DNA from: Methanobacteriaceae archaeon
GTDB lineage: Archaea > Methanobacteriota > Methanobacteria > Methanobacteriales > Methanobacteriaceae
NCBI GenBank assembly: GCA_017883605.1
Contig: JADGNH010000015.1
Location: forward strand, 1-21,459
Reading direction: 5' to 3'
Length of the DNA: 21,459 nt
Below are positions 11,611 through 19,606 of this stretch, piece by piece. The notes under the pieces are model-generated. The model made no database searches, was not told where the DNA came from, and saw only the letters and a program-made list of their open reading frames with translations. Position 1 is the first letter of the stretch. Each line of letters starts with the position of its first letter. Made by a program: the position numbers and the translations under genes.

Positions 11611-11927
11611 TAATTTGCCCCCGTAACAAGATTTAGGACTTAAATATTTTTCAATACTTTAGATCCTATTTCCTCCATTTTTTTCCTTGATTTAAATTAG
11701 ATTTCCTGATTTTGGATTAAGACGTATTTTATATTAGGTTTTTATGCGAAAGTTTTTATAAATGATTTAATATCTCCTATATGAAATTTAATATCTCCTT
11801 ATATGAAATTTTAATAATCTTATATTGAATTTAAAACCTTATATGGAACTTATAAACTTTACAAAGGAACTTATAAACTTTACAAAAGGCTTATAAAATT
11901 TATATGAAATTTATAGTATTATGGGAT
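11611..11927 (-). repeat. rpoB2/rpoB1 spacer of tandem units about 21 nt long
   Basis: No gene is visible. From about 11762 to 11927 the plus strand is nearly all degenerate units of 17-25 nt. They begin ATGATTTAATATCTCCTAT (11762), ATGAAATTTAATATCTCCTT (11781), ATGAAATTTTAATAATCTT (11803) and ATTGAATTTAAAACCTT (11824). Two exact 21-nt copies follow at 11845-11865 and 11866-11886, then further decayed copies. At its gene-side end the repeat merges into the duplicated end of rpoB2. The part 11611-11760 is AT-rich with no obvious signal. Confidence 0.75.
11845..11886 (-). promoter_or_regulatory. Duplicated BRE/TATA-like motif upstream of rpoB1
   Basis: An exact 21-nt unit is present twice in tandem. 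On the minus strand each copy contains GTAAAGTTTATAAG, which resembles an archaeal BRE plus TATA box and is close to the AAAGTTTATATATC upstream of the tRNA-Asp gene. Initiation about 25 nt downstream would leave an rpoB1 leader of roughly 200 nt. Promoter function is inferred; AT-rich repeats can mimic it. Confidence 0.4.
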
Positions 11928-13424
<1,497 letters not shown>

Positions 13425-13699
13425 TAAACTCCTCCAAAAAATAAATCATAGCATCTGTAATTGCATTTAATATTAACCACTTATTAATTTAGTATTAACC
13501 ATTTATAATGTCTCAGCTGTAACATTAATTAGTCAACCAAGCATAGTGTTGACCAATAATAAACATTCATAGTTATTAACCAGTCGTATAGTTATAATAA
13601 TTTTATCGTTAATGTTATTTTAATTTTACGATTATATCACAAATGTGATCAAATTTAATTTTCTTTAATTGTTACTTTGATCATTCCATATTACTTTGA
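13425..13699 (-). repeat. rpoH/rpoB2 spacer with degenerate TTAACCA repeats
   Basis: This 275-nt spacer is AT-rich and non-coding. Variants of TATTAACCA occur on the plus strand near 13471, 13493 and 13573, with related GTCAACCA and GTTGACCA near 13532 and 13549. A 6-bp inverted repeat, ATCACA-AA-TGTGAT, lies at 13636-13649. The gene-side end carries the second copy of the rpoH stop region. No promoter for rpoB2 could be singled out. Confidence 0.5.
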
Positions 13700-13707
13700 T
13701 CATTCCA
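13672..13707 (-). repeat. Exact duplication across the rpoH stop codon
   Basis: The 17-nt plus-strand sequence TTACTTTGATCATTCCA occurs at 13672-13688 and 13691-13707, period 19. The rpoH stop TGA (13700-13702) lies inside the gene-side copy, so the spacer begins with a second copy of the end of rpoH. Confidence 0.9.
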
Positions 13708-13933
13708 GCACTAACCGATAGGTATCAAATTTTCCAGCAGTATGGCTTCTTCTTGTTATCTTCAAAATATCTCCTGGTTTGGCCCCAATTGCCTTAGCAA
13801 CAGGATCATCGGATTTTATTTTTGGAAGCTGCTCTTGATGAATATCCAATTCTTTTAGTACTTTTTTGAATTCCGATTTCGACAAAATAGTGTGATCTGG
13901 AACCAATTTGTGTTTCAGAATATCTTTTTTCAC
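13700..13933 (-). CDS. rpoH: DNA-directed RNA polymerase subunit H (RpoH, Rpb5 C-terminal homologue)
   Basis: This 77-residue subunit corresponds to the C-terminal assembly domain of eukaryotic Rpb5 and has no bacterial equivalent. Recognisable features are LVPDHTILSKSE at 10-21, DPVAKAIGAKPGDILKITRRS at 43-63 and the ending TYRLVLE. Its size is typical of archaeal H. The start is GTG at 13931-13933 with GGAGG 7 nt upstream. It heads the polymerase operon. Only 28 nt separate its start from the 3' end of tRNA-Lys on the same strand, leaving no room for a separate promoter. Confidence 0.95.
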   Translation of the reverse strand: MKKDILKHKLVPDHTILSKSEFKKVLKELDIHQEQLPKIKSDDPVAKAIGAKPGDILKITRRSHTAGKFDTYRLVLE

Positions 13934-13961
13934 AATTTATCCTCCAGTTAAAAATCAAGAA

Positions 13962-14035
13962 CGGGCCCGACGGGAATTGAACCCGCGGCCACTCGGTTAA
14001 AAGCCGAGCGCTCTCCCAGACTGAGCTACGGGCCC
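13962..14035 (-). tRNA. tRNA-Lys (anticodon TTT)
   Basis: A full cloverleaf is visible. The acceptor stem is GGGCCCG/CGGGCCC with discriminator G, the anticodon arm is CTCGG-CTTTTAA-CCGAG, and the T loop is TTCAATT. The gene has 74 nt, no intron and no encoded CCA. It lies 7 nt downstream of tRNA-Asp and 28 nt upstream of rpoH. Confidence 0.97.
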
Positions 14036-14042
14036 ACGTCAA

Positions 14043-14115
<73 letters not shown>

Positions 14116-14157
14116 GCTCTTATAGAATGAGAGTAAAATGAAATATTCATGTCAATG

Positions 14158-14170
14158 CTTAAATACTTTT
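14158..14170 (-). promoter_or_regulatory. Candidate tRNA-Asp promoter (AAAAGTATTTAAG)
   Basis: The minus strand reads AAAAGTATTTAAG, an A-rich BRE followed by a TATA-like box. The same pattern, AAAACTATTTAAG, lies upstream of tRNA-Thr. Initiation about 25 nt downstream would start roughly 20 nt before tRNA-Asp. It could drive the tRNAs and the polymerase operon. Confidence 0.5.
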
Positions 14171-14184
14171 CTTTTTCTACCCAT

Positions 14185-14198
14185 GATATATAAACTTT
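14185..14198 (-). promoter_or_regulatory. Second candidate promoter upstream of tRNA-Asp (AAAGTTTATATATC)
   Basis: The minus strand reads AAAGTTTATATATC, very close to the archaeal BRE/TATA consensus. Predicted initiation would be near 14162, giving a leader of about 50 nt before tRNA-Asp. It lies just upstream of the other candidate box, so only one may be used. Confidence 0.5.
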
Positions 14199-14220
14199 GT
14201 GTTTTAATTTTTTTGAAAGA

Positions 14221-14244
14221 TCAATATATTGTGGGATATATTGA
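14221..14244. promoter_or_regulatory. 9-bp inverted repeat upstream of the tRNA-Asp promoters
   Basis: TCAATATAT and ATATATTGA form a perfect 9-bp inverted repeat around the spacer TGTGGG. It lies about 22 nt upstream of the AAAGTTTATATATC box. The form suits a dimeric regulator site; there is no T-run to suggest a terminator. Function is inferred. Confidence 0.4.
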
Positions 14245-14273
14245 ACAATTAGGTAAATAAATGGGGGGATATA

Positions 14274-14332
14274 ACTAAAGATTATCAACAATTAATTTAT
14301 CGACACTAAAGATTATCAACAATTAATTTATC
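14274..14332. repeat. 28-nt exact direct repeat, period 31
   Basis: A 28-nt sequence beginning ACTAAAGATTATCAACAATT occurs at 14274-14301 and again at 14305-14332, separated by GAC. It lies between tRNA-Tyr and the tRNA-Asp promoter region. With two copies, no further spacers and no cas genes, it is a local duplication rather than a CRISPR. Confidence 0.9.
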
Positions 14333-14359
14333 ACCCAATTAATCAGTGCTAAATTAGAA

Positions 14360-14433
14360 TCCCGCCTGCCGGACTTGAACCAGCAACCCTCGGATCTACA
14401 GTCCGATGCTCTGCCAAATTGAGCTAAGGCGGG
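14360..14433 (-). tRNA. tRNA-Tyr (anticodon GTA)
   Basis: The acceptor stem CCCGCCT pairs with AGGCGGG, giving the C1-G72 pair that is an identity element of archaeal tRNA-Tyr; the discriminator is A. The anticodon arm is TCGGA-CTGTAGA-TCCGA. The gene has 74 nt, no intron (introns are common in tRNA-Tyr elsewhere) and no encoded CCA. It is the last gene of the Thr-Pro-Tyr cluster. Confidence 0.97.
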
Positions 14434-14440
14434 TTGTTTG

Positions 14441-14516
<76 letters not shown>

Positions 14517-14560
14517 TTGTAAACATATTAATTCATTGATAATTATCTAAGCCAACGTCT

Positions 14561-14640
<80 letters not shown>

Positions 14641-14660
14641 ATGAGGTTTAAGAACTATAA

Positions 14661-14673
14661 CTTAAATAGTTTT
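14661..14673 (-). promoter_or_regulatory. Candidate promoter of the tRNA Thr-Pro-Tyr cluster (AAAACTATTTAAG)
   Basis: The minus strand reads AAAACTATTTAAG, matching AAAAGTATTTAAG before tRNA-Asp. The box lies 23 nt from the tRNA-Thr 5' end, so transcription would start almost at the mature end. Another TATA-like stretch (TTATATATAG, near 14699-14708) lies further upstream. Confidence 0.5.
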
Positions 14674-14721
14674 GGGTTAATATATCATTTGTTTTACAAC
14701 TATATATAACGTTATTTTTGG

Positions 14722-14796
14722 ATTATCCTATTAATATTTTAATTATCCTATTAATACTGAATTAACCCTTATAATAAATTTGATTTTATAATAAAT
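14722..14796. repeat. Paired direct repeats in the pgk/tRNA-Thr spacer
   Basis: ATTATCCTATTAATA occurs at 14722-14736 and 14742-14756 (period 20). TTATAATAAAT occurs at 14769-14779 and 14786-14796 (period 17). The spacer 14638-14860 otherwise holds only the tRNA promoter region and the pgk stop-region duplication. Confidence 0.75.
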
Positions 14797-14821
14797 CCTA
14801 TTGTCAGCTTTTTTTAAATAA

Positions 14822-14864
14822 TCAGTATCGGTATGTTGTACTAATCAGTAATGTTTTATACTAA
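14822..14864 (-). repeat. Degenerate tandem duplication across the pgk stop
   Basis: Two adjacent plus-strand units, TCAGTAATGTTTTATACTAA at 14845-14864 and a 23-nt variant at 14822-14844 (TCAGTATCGG...GTACTAA), share both ends and most of the middle. The pgk stop TAG (14861-14863) is in the gene-side unit. Divergence suggests an older event than those at rpoH and rpoB2. Confidence 0.65.
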
Positions 14865-16087
14865 ATTCTGTGTTGAAATTTGGCCTGTCTCAATACTTCC
14901 ACCACCGGAAGCTTTTCTCCAGCCAAGAGGTTGATGGATGCCCCGCCACCGCTGCTGATGTGGCTTATTCCAGTAAGCCCCATGCGGTTGGCTGCGGCTG
15001 CCAGATGCCCCCCACCAATTATGGAGAAGCCCTGAGAGGATGAAATAGCATTTAAAATGTCCTCAGTGCCTGTACTGAAACCTTCCTTCTCAAAAACACC
15101 CGCAGGACCATTGGCAAATAGTGTACGAGCTTCTCTGATTATTTTAGCATATTCTTTTATGGTTCCAGTTCCTATATCAAAGATCGGTTGATTTGGGATC
15201 TTCTTCACAGGGAATTCCACTCTTTTATTATCTATACAAACTGCAACATCTTTAGGTATTATTATTTTACCTTTAAATTGTTTTAAAAGCTTTTTAGCTT
15301 TTTTAACATATTCACAGTAGTCTTTATTCTTTATGAAATTTCGATTGTACTTCCTTATCTTAACATCAGCTCCCCAGAGGAATATGTTAGCCACTAGCCC
15401 CGTGGTGAGGATATAATCTGCACTTTCGTTGCGCAAAACATTTTCCATTACCATTATAGAGTCATCTACCTTAACACCACCCAAAACATAGACGCATGGC
15501 TTTTTTACGTTGCTGAGTGCAGTGTATAATGCCCTGAGTTCCTGTTCCATCACCCTACCCGCCCCAGATGGCAGTGTAACGGTAAATCCTACCAAAGATG
15601 GTTGTGAACGGTGTGCAGCTGCAAATGCATCATTTATAAAATAGTCTGCCAGTGGCGAAAGTTTCTGAACCAGATGAGTTTCTGATTGCAATTTCGCTTC
15701 CCTGTTGAGGATTTCCTCAGAATAAAAGCGTACATTCTCTAATAAAAGGATTTCACCTTTTTTCATTCCAGATACAGCTTGGCGGGCGTTACTACCAAAT
15801 ATATCGTCCACATATTTGACCTGTTTTTCAAGGATATTGGAAAGTGATTCAGCATGTTGCTCAAGAGTGGTGAAGTCCTTTTTACCAGGCCGGCTCTGGT
15901 GGGCGAGGATAACTGTCCTTGCTCCTCTATCTGAAAGATCTGCTATGGTCTTAGAATGGAGTCTTATCCGGGTATCATCCAGTAATATGCCGCTGTTAGG
16001 GTCTACCGGGGAATTTATATCCACCCTTACCAGGACCGTCTTGTCCTCCAGATGGAAGTTATCCATGGTGTAAAAGTCCAGGGACAT
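14861..16087 (-). CDS. pgk: Phosphoglycerate kinase
   Basis: The enzyme interconverts 1,3-bisphosphoglycerate plus ADP and 3-phosphoglycerate plus ATP; in an autotrophic methanogen it would run mainly towards gluconeogenesis. In the 408-residue product, RVDINSPVD at 21-29, AHQSRP at 62-67, LENVRFYSEE at 116-125 and the histidine in AAAHRSQPS near 159 belong to the N-domain phosphoglycerate site. GGVKVDDS at 203-210, ANGPAGVFE at 325-333 and GGGHLAAAA at 358-366 form the nucleotide domain and hinge. I prefer the ATG at 16085-16087 by remembered homology to related proteins. The ATG at 16103-16105 would add six residues, and neither has a clear ribosome binding site. It follows tpiA, probably as one operon. 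Confidence 0.94.
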   Translation of the reverse strand: MSLDFYTMDNFHLEDKTVLVRVDINSPVDPNSGILLDDTRIRLHSKTIADLSDRGARTVILAHQSRPGKKDFTTLEQHAESLSNILEKQVKYVDDIFGSNARQAVSGMKKGEILLLENVRFYSEEILNREAKLQSETHLVQKLSPLADYFINDAFAAAHRSQPSLVGFTVTLPSGAGRVMEQELRALYTALSNVKKPCVYVLGGVKVDDSIMVMENVLRNESADYILTTGLVANIFLWGADVKIRKYNRNFIKNKDYCEYVKKAKKLLKQFKGKIIIPKDVAVCIDNKRVEFPVKKIPNQPIFDIGTGTIKEYAKIIREARTLFANGPAGVFEKEGFSTGTEDILNAISSSQGFSIIGGGHLAAAANRMGLTGISHISSGGGASINLLAGEKLPVVEVLRQAKFQHRI

Positions 16088-16174
16088 GTTTTTAGTCTTT
16101 GGCATGGATTTAGATTAAAATTTTATTATTAATTAAGTTTGTTGTTTAAATTTGAGTTTGTAATATTTTGCTTT

Positions 16175-16209
16175 ATTTAAGGTTATTTATCATTTAAGGT
16201 TTATTTATC
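16175..16209 (-). repeat. Tandem duplication just after the tpiA stop
   Basis: ATTTAAGGTTATTTATC at 16175-16191 and ATTTAAGGTTTATTTATC at 16192-16209 are adjacent copies differing by one inserted T. They begin 6 nt beyond the tpiA stop codon, on its 3' side. Confidence 0.85.
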
Positions 16210-16215
16210 CATTTT

Positions 16216-16890
16216 TTAAATATTTCCTACCAGGTCTAAAAGTGCTTTTTTAGGATCATCGGCAAGTATTATCCCTGATGCCAGAAGAACCCCTTCAGTA
16301 CCCAGGTCCAGTGCTGCCTGCATGTCCTCACCGGTGGAGATGCCCGCACCGCACAGAACAGTTACCTCCGGACTTATATCGTGTATAATATCCACTGTTC
16401 CTTCCACTATTTCTGGCTCTGCCTTGGATACTGGTATACCTGATCCTATTAGTTCGGGAGGTTCTATTGCCACGAAATTGGGTTTAAGAGTGGCTGCTGC
16501 TGCGCTGGTCTCCACGTTGTTGGTGCACACCACACTCCCCATGCCGTTATCAGCGGTCTTTTTAACCATTTCCTGAATGTCCGCCAGTTTCATCCGCATC
16601 TCTGAGTGGTTTATCAATGTCCCTGAAGCTCCAGCTTCTTTTACAGATTCAAGAAGCACGCTGCCTGTATGTCCGCCGGCATCCACCGCATCGATGTGCT
16701 GGGCCAGGACCGGTATCTCAACCTCCGCTGAAATCCTGAATATATCTGCGTGCTGAACTGCAACTGCTATATTCACACCTGTTTCCTCTGCAACTTTTTC
16801 TGAAATTTTAGCCAGCTTAAGAGCTTGTTCTCCGGTAGATTCGAGATAGGTTTTAAAATTTAGAATTACAATGGGCGTTCTAGTATTCAT
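16216..16890 (-). CDS. tpiA: Triosephosphate isomerase (archaeal type)
   Basis: The enzyme interconverts dihydroxyacetone phosphate and glyceraldehyde 3-phosphate. The 224-residue product is of the short archaeal class. Catalytic residues are visible: N11 and K13 (LNFKTY), the electrophile H95 (NHSEMR) and the base E143 (AIEPPELIG). GAGISTGED near 181-189 and GVLLASGI near 200-207 form the phosphate-binding loops. The ATG at 16888-16890 has GGAGG about 9 nt upstream; a TTG at 16903-16905 would lie within the ribosome binding site. It precedes pgk by 128 nt on the same strand, and the pair is divergent from taw1. Confidence 0.96.
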   Translation of the reverse strand: MNTRTPIVILNFKTYLESTGEQALKLAKISEKVAEETGVNIAVAVQHADIFRISAEVEIPVLAQHIDAVDAGGHTGSVLLESVKEAGASGTLINHSEMRMKLADIQEMVKKTADNGMGSVVCTNNVETSAAAATLKPNFVAIEPPELIGSGIPVSKAEPEIVEGTVDIIHDISPEVTVLCGAGISTGEDMQAALDLGTEGVLLASGIILADDPKKALLDLVGNI

Positions 16891-16962
16891 GAGTAAATCC
16901 TCCAAAAAGAGTTTACCAAATTTTATCTATTCTATTTTATTTTCACACAAATTTCATCAAAA

Positions 16963-17018
16963 TTTACTAAATTAATACCAAATTCTATTTTTACTAAATT
17001 AATACCAAATTCTATTTT
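16963..17018. repeat. 27-nt period tandem repeat upstream of tpiA
   Basis: The unit TTTACTAAATTAATACCAAA plus TTCTAT occurs twice with period 27. The two copies are exact over their shared length, so the duplication looks recent. It lies in the presumed 5' leader or promoter region of tpiA. Confidence 0.88.
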
Positions 17019-17054
17019 TATTCTTTTTTTTATTGGCTATAAAAATATTGTGGT

Positions 17055-17072
17055 TTAATATTATAATATTAA
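17055..17072. promoter_or_regulatory. 18-bp perfect palindrome in the divergent promoter region
   Basis: TTAATATTATAATATTAA reads identically on both strands. It lies between the divergent tpiA and taw1 starts and could be an operator. Being AT-only in AT-rich DNA, it could also be fortuitous. Confidence 0.35.
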
Positions 17073-17258
17073 GTTAGCTAAAAGAATTTACTGCCCAGAT
17101 TAGACCTAAAAGAAACACTACGCACTTAAAATAAACCCTACATTTATACAATTTTATAATTAAAATTTACGAAAACAACCTTGACGATAAATTGACGATA
17201 AATAATATAACTCCGATGAGTCAAACAGCAAATACCAGAAGCGTTAGGATCAAAAAAA

Positions 17259-18173
17259 ATGTCACTCACAGAAAAAGATATAGAAAAACTTGAAAAAAAA
17301 GGATACCGCTTTGCTGGTTCAAAAAGACATGCCGCAGCCAAAGTGTGTCACTGGACCAAAAAAAGCATCCTGGACCAGGGAGTTTGCTACAAGGAAAAAT
17401 TTTATGGAATAGAAAGCCACCGTTGCTTACAGATGTCCCCTAGTATTCCATTTTGCCATCATAAATGCCTTTTTTGCTGGAGAGACATTTCCATAACTGA
17501 AACTCAATGGAAAGAAGACTTTGATGAACCCGGTGAAATAATAGACGGATGCATCGAAGGACAGCGCAACCTGCTGTGCGGTTTCTTTGGAAATTCCCAG
17601 GCCAACCCAGGAAAATTAAGAGAATCCCGGGATCCCACCAATGCAGCCATCTCCCTGGCAGGAGAACCCATGCTCTATCCCCTTATCGATGATTTGCTGG
17701 CTGAATTTAAAAAAAGAGATTTCACAACCTTCCTAGTCAGCAATGGAATAATCCCTTCCAGGCTGGAGAAACTAGAAATTGAACCCACCCAGCTCTACCT
17801 ATCCCTGGACGCACCAAACAAAAAAATATATAATCTGCTCTGCAAACCCCAAGTTGAAAAGGGATGGGAAAAACTAAACCAATCCCTGGAACTTATCCCT
17901 AATTTCAACTGTAGAACCGTTGTCCGAATGACCTGTGTTAAAGGTTACAACATGCTCAACCCCCAGGAATATGCAGATATAATAAAAAAAAGCAACCCAG
18001 ACTTTGTGGAGATAAAAGCTTACATGTACGTGGGAAGTTCAAGAAAGAGGCTAAGCATGGATAACATGCCCCTATTCCAGGAAATCAGAGATTTTGCAGA
18101 GGAAGTAGCTGAACTTTCCAGTTTGGAAGTTTTAGACGAAGTAAAGGAAAGCAGAGTTGTACTGCTATCTTAG
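17259..18173 (+). CDS. taw1: 4-demethylwyosine synthase Taw1 (TYW1-like radical SAM enzyme)
   Basis: The enzyme condenses pyruvate carbons with N1-methylguanosine-37 of tRNA-Phe to make the tricyclic base of wyosine. In the 304-residue product, the radical SAM motif is C66-x3-C70-x2-C73 (CHHKCLFC). C30, C43 and C56 precede it at the spacing expected for the second iron-sulfur cluster, and K45 is in the position of the pyruvate-binding lysine known from the Pyrococcus enzyme (inferred by alignment). AISLAGEPMLYP is the SAM-binding GEP motif. The ATG at 17259 has AGGA 9 nt upstream. The fused flavodoxin domain of eukaryotic TYW1 is absent, as normal in archaea. It is a single gene divergent from tpiA. 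Confidence 0.94.
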   Translation: MSLTEKDIEKLEKKGYRFAGSKRHAAAKVCHWTKKSILDQGVCYKEKFYGIESHRCLQMSPSIPFCHHKCLFCWRDISITETQWKEDFDEPGEIIDGCIEGQRNLLCGFFGNSQANPGKLRESRDPTNAAISLAGEPMLYPLIDDLLAEFKKRDFTTFLVSNGIIPSRLEKLEIEPTQLYLSLDAPNKKIYNLLCKPQVEKGWEKLNQSLELIPNFNCRTVVRMTCVKGYNMLNPQEYADIIKKSNPDFVEIKAYMYVGSSRKRLSMDNMPLFQEIRDFAEEVAELSSLEVLDEVKESRVVLLS

Positions 18174-18200
18174 AATTCCTCAAATAGTGTTAGGTAAACT

Positions 18201-18257
18201 AATATCTGATAGAAAGACCAATATCTGATAGAAAAACCGGTATTGATAGAAAAGACC
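18201..18257 (+). repeat. 19-nt tandem repeat, three copies
   Basis: AATATCTGATAGAAAGACC at 18201-18219 is followed without a gap by AATATCTGATAGAAAAACC (18220-18238) and the more diverged GGTATTGATAGAAAAGACC (18239-18257). A fragment of a fourth copy (AATACTAA) follows. Confidence 0.88.
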
Positions 18258-18383
18258 AATACTAATGGGGAACAGAAGTCAAATAAAATTTCATAGGAAA
18301 TAAAAAAAAAATTTTAGAGAAAAAAATCATAAAGAAAAAAACTAAAATTATTAATGTTCAGTGGTTAATTTTAATAAGGAGAA

Positions 18384-18391
18384 TTTAAATA
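18384..18391 (+). promoter_or_regulatory. Candidate TATA box of the DUF1002 gene
   Basis: TTTAAATA is preceded by the purine-rich AAGGAGAA, resembling an archaeal BRE/TATA. Initiation about 25 nt downstream would give a leader of roughly 95 nt that contains the 18440-18460 inverted repeat. Confidence 0.4.
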
Positions 18392-18507
18392 GATTCTAAA
18401 GAACTTATTTTCCCACAAACTTAATTAAGAAATTAATCAAATCTATAGAACTGATAGATTAACGATCAAAGGGAATAATCAATGAAGTTGATAATAAGGG
18501 TGGAAAA

Positions 18508-19371
18508 ATGAAAAAATTATTACTGGGGATTATAATTGTAATGATGGTTTTAAGTCCAATTTATGGTGTTTCAGGATTTGCAGTTACCTATGGGGAAGCT
18601 ACTTACGCCAACCAGACTTGGAAAGATTCAGTACTGACCTATTTCCAGTCGCACACAGATAAAAATATTAACAACGCCACCTCCAATGTCATAACCGCCT
18701 CAGAAGTGAATAACATATCCAAGAATATAACTGGTAAGAATTACAGTTCTAATCAGATATTTTCCTGTGCTATGGTGGATTTAAGCTACAACAAAGGAAT
18801 TAAAATAATAGTTGACACCAGTAAAATAAACGTGGTAACCCCCAAAATGTACGCCAATGCCCTTAAATCGTCCGGTATAGAAGATGGATATGTGGTGGTT
18901 ACATCACCACTCCAGTCAACAGGTGAATCAGCATTGACTGGAGTTTTAAAATCTTATGAGATTGCGGTAGGTACGGATATACCTGAAAATGCTAAAAAAG
19001 CCGCCACAGAAGAGCTGTACACCGAAACCCAGATCGTTAACCAAACAGGGGAAAATCCAGATACAGTTGCATCACTCTTTGAAAAAGCTAAAAATGAAAC
19101 TCAAAAACAGAATTTACAGAACTCAACCCAGATAGAAAATATCGTCAACACCACCTCAAATAACATGAACATCAACCTCACGGATCAGCAGACCCAGCAG
19201 ATTGCACAATCCCTTGCCAACACCCAGAGAGCCCAGGGAAATCTGACTGAATTTAAAAATAAGCTTCAAAGCGCGGTTAATCAAGCTTCACAGCCAGAAA
19301 GCATAATAGATCAAATAACAAGTTTCCTGCAGGAAATATTTAACTATATAAAAGGTCTTTTCGGCCAGTGA
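18508..19371 (+). CDS. Secreted DUF1002 family protein
   Basis: The 287-residue product starts with a signal peptide or membrane anchor (basic KK, hydrophobic 4-19, then SPIYGVSGFA). Residues 90-150 contain GIKIIVDTSKINVVTPKMYANAL, then SGIEDGYVVVTSPLQSTGESALTGVLKSYE; this resembles the DUF1002 (YpuA-like) family known from Gram-positive bacteria, whose function is not established. Residues 195-265 are rich in Asn, Gln and Thr with few hydrophobic stretches. The C-terminus (about 268-286, IIDQITSFLQEIFNYIKGLF) looks like an amphipathic helix. The ATG has GGGTGG 4 nt upstream. Extracytoplasmic location is inferred. No neighbour indicates a pathway. Confidence 0.75.
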   Translation: MKKLLLGIIIVMMVLSPIYGVSGFAVTYGEATYANQTWKDSVLTYFQSHTDKNINNATSNVITASEVNNISKNITGKNYSSNQIFSCAMVDLSYNKGIKIIVDTSKINVVTPKMYANALKSSGIEDGYVVVTSPLQSTGESALTGVLKSYEIAVGTDIPENAKKAATEELYTETQIVNQTGENPDTVASLFEKAKNETQKQNLQNSTQIENIVNTTSNNMNINLTDQQTQQIAQSLANTQRAQGNLTEFKNKLQSAVNQASQPESIIDQITSFLQEIFNYIKGLFGQ

Positions 19372-19450
19372 AAATCAACGGGACAGTATAAGCCCAAACA
19401 GATGTTAATTTAGGGTCTATATTTTATCCTTTATATGGCCTATAATGAGA

Positions 19451-19475
19451 AATCTGATATCCTGATCAGATTTTT
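19451..19475 (+). terminator. Hairpin with T-run after the DUF1002 gene
   Basis: AATCTGAT and ATCAGATT form an 8-bp stem around the loop ATCCTG, followed directly by TTT to give five Ts in a row. It lies 80 nt past the stop. Archaeal termination mainly needs T-runs, so the hairpin may instead stabilise the 3' end. Confidence 0.5.
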
Positions 19476-19528
19476 AAAGTAAATTTATACTCAGGATCAA
19501 GCGTTTTTTATACCAAATCAGATTTTAT

Positions 19529-19606
19529 AGTAAGCTATATTATTAACTAAGTTAAGTAAGCTATATTATTAACTTAAGTCATAATAAATGCAAGCAATAA
19601 ATGCAA
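19529..19606 (+). repeat. Two consecutive short tandem duplications
   Basis: AGTAAGCTATATTATTAACT occurs at 19529-19548 and 19555-19574 (20 of 20 identical, period 26). AATAAATGCAA occurs at 19583-19593 and 19596-19606 (period 13). They lie in the middle of the spacer. Confidence 0.85.

Larger units (their letters stand above)
16891..17258. other. Divergent tpiA/taw1 intergenic region
   Basis: This stretch has no gene. It contains a 27-nt period repeat (16963-17018), a minus-strand TATA-like TTTTTATAG near 17036-17044, an 18-bp AT-only palindrome at 17055-17072, an 11-nt tandem repeat TTGACGATAAA at 17181-17191 and 17192-17202, and a possible plus-strand TATA stretch AAATAATATA at 17200-17209 for taw1. 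Promoters of both genes should be here, but no experiment supports a specific choice. Confidence 0.6.
18174..18507 (+). other. taw1/DUF1002 spacer
   Basis: These 334 nt have no gene. A 19-nt tandem unit lies at 18201-18257. A-rich stretches fill 18285-18350, a TATA-like box lies at 18384-18391, and a 7-bp inverted repeat (AATCTAT, loop of 7, ATAGATT) lies at 18440-18460 in the presumed leader of the next gene. Confidence 0.6.

Noticed and set aside
13806..14042. 78-codon minus-strand reading frame
   Set aside because: It runs through tRNA-Lys and part of rpoH in another frame; it is a shadow.
14274..14332. Possible CRISPR array
   Set aside because: There are only two copies, the gap is 3 nt, and no cas genes are present.
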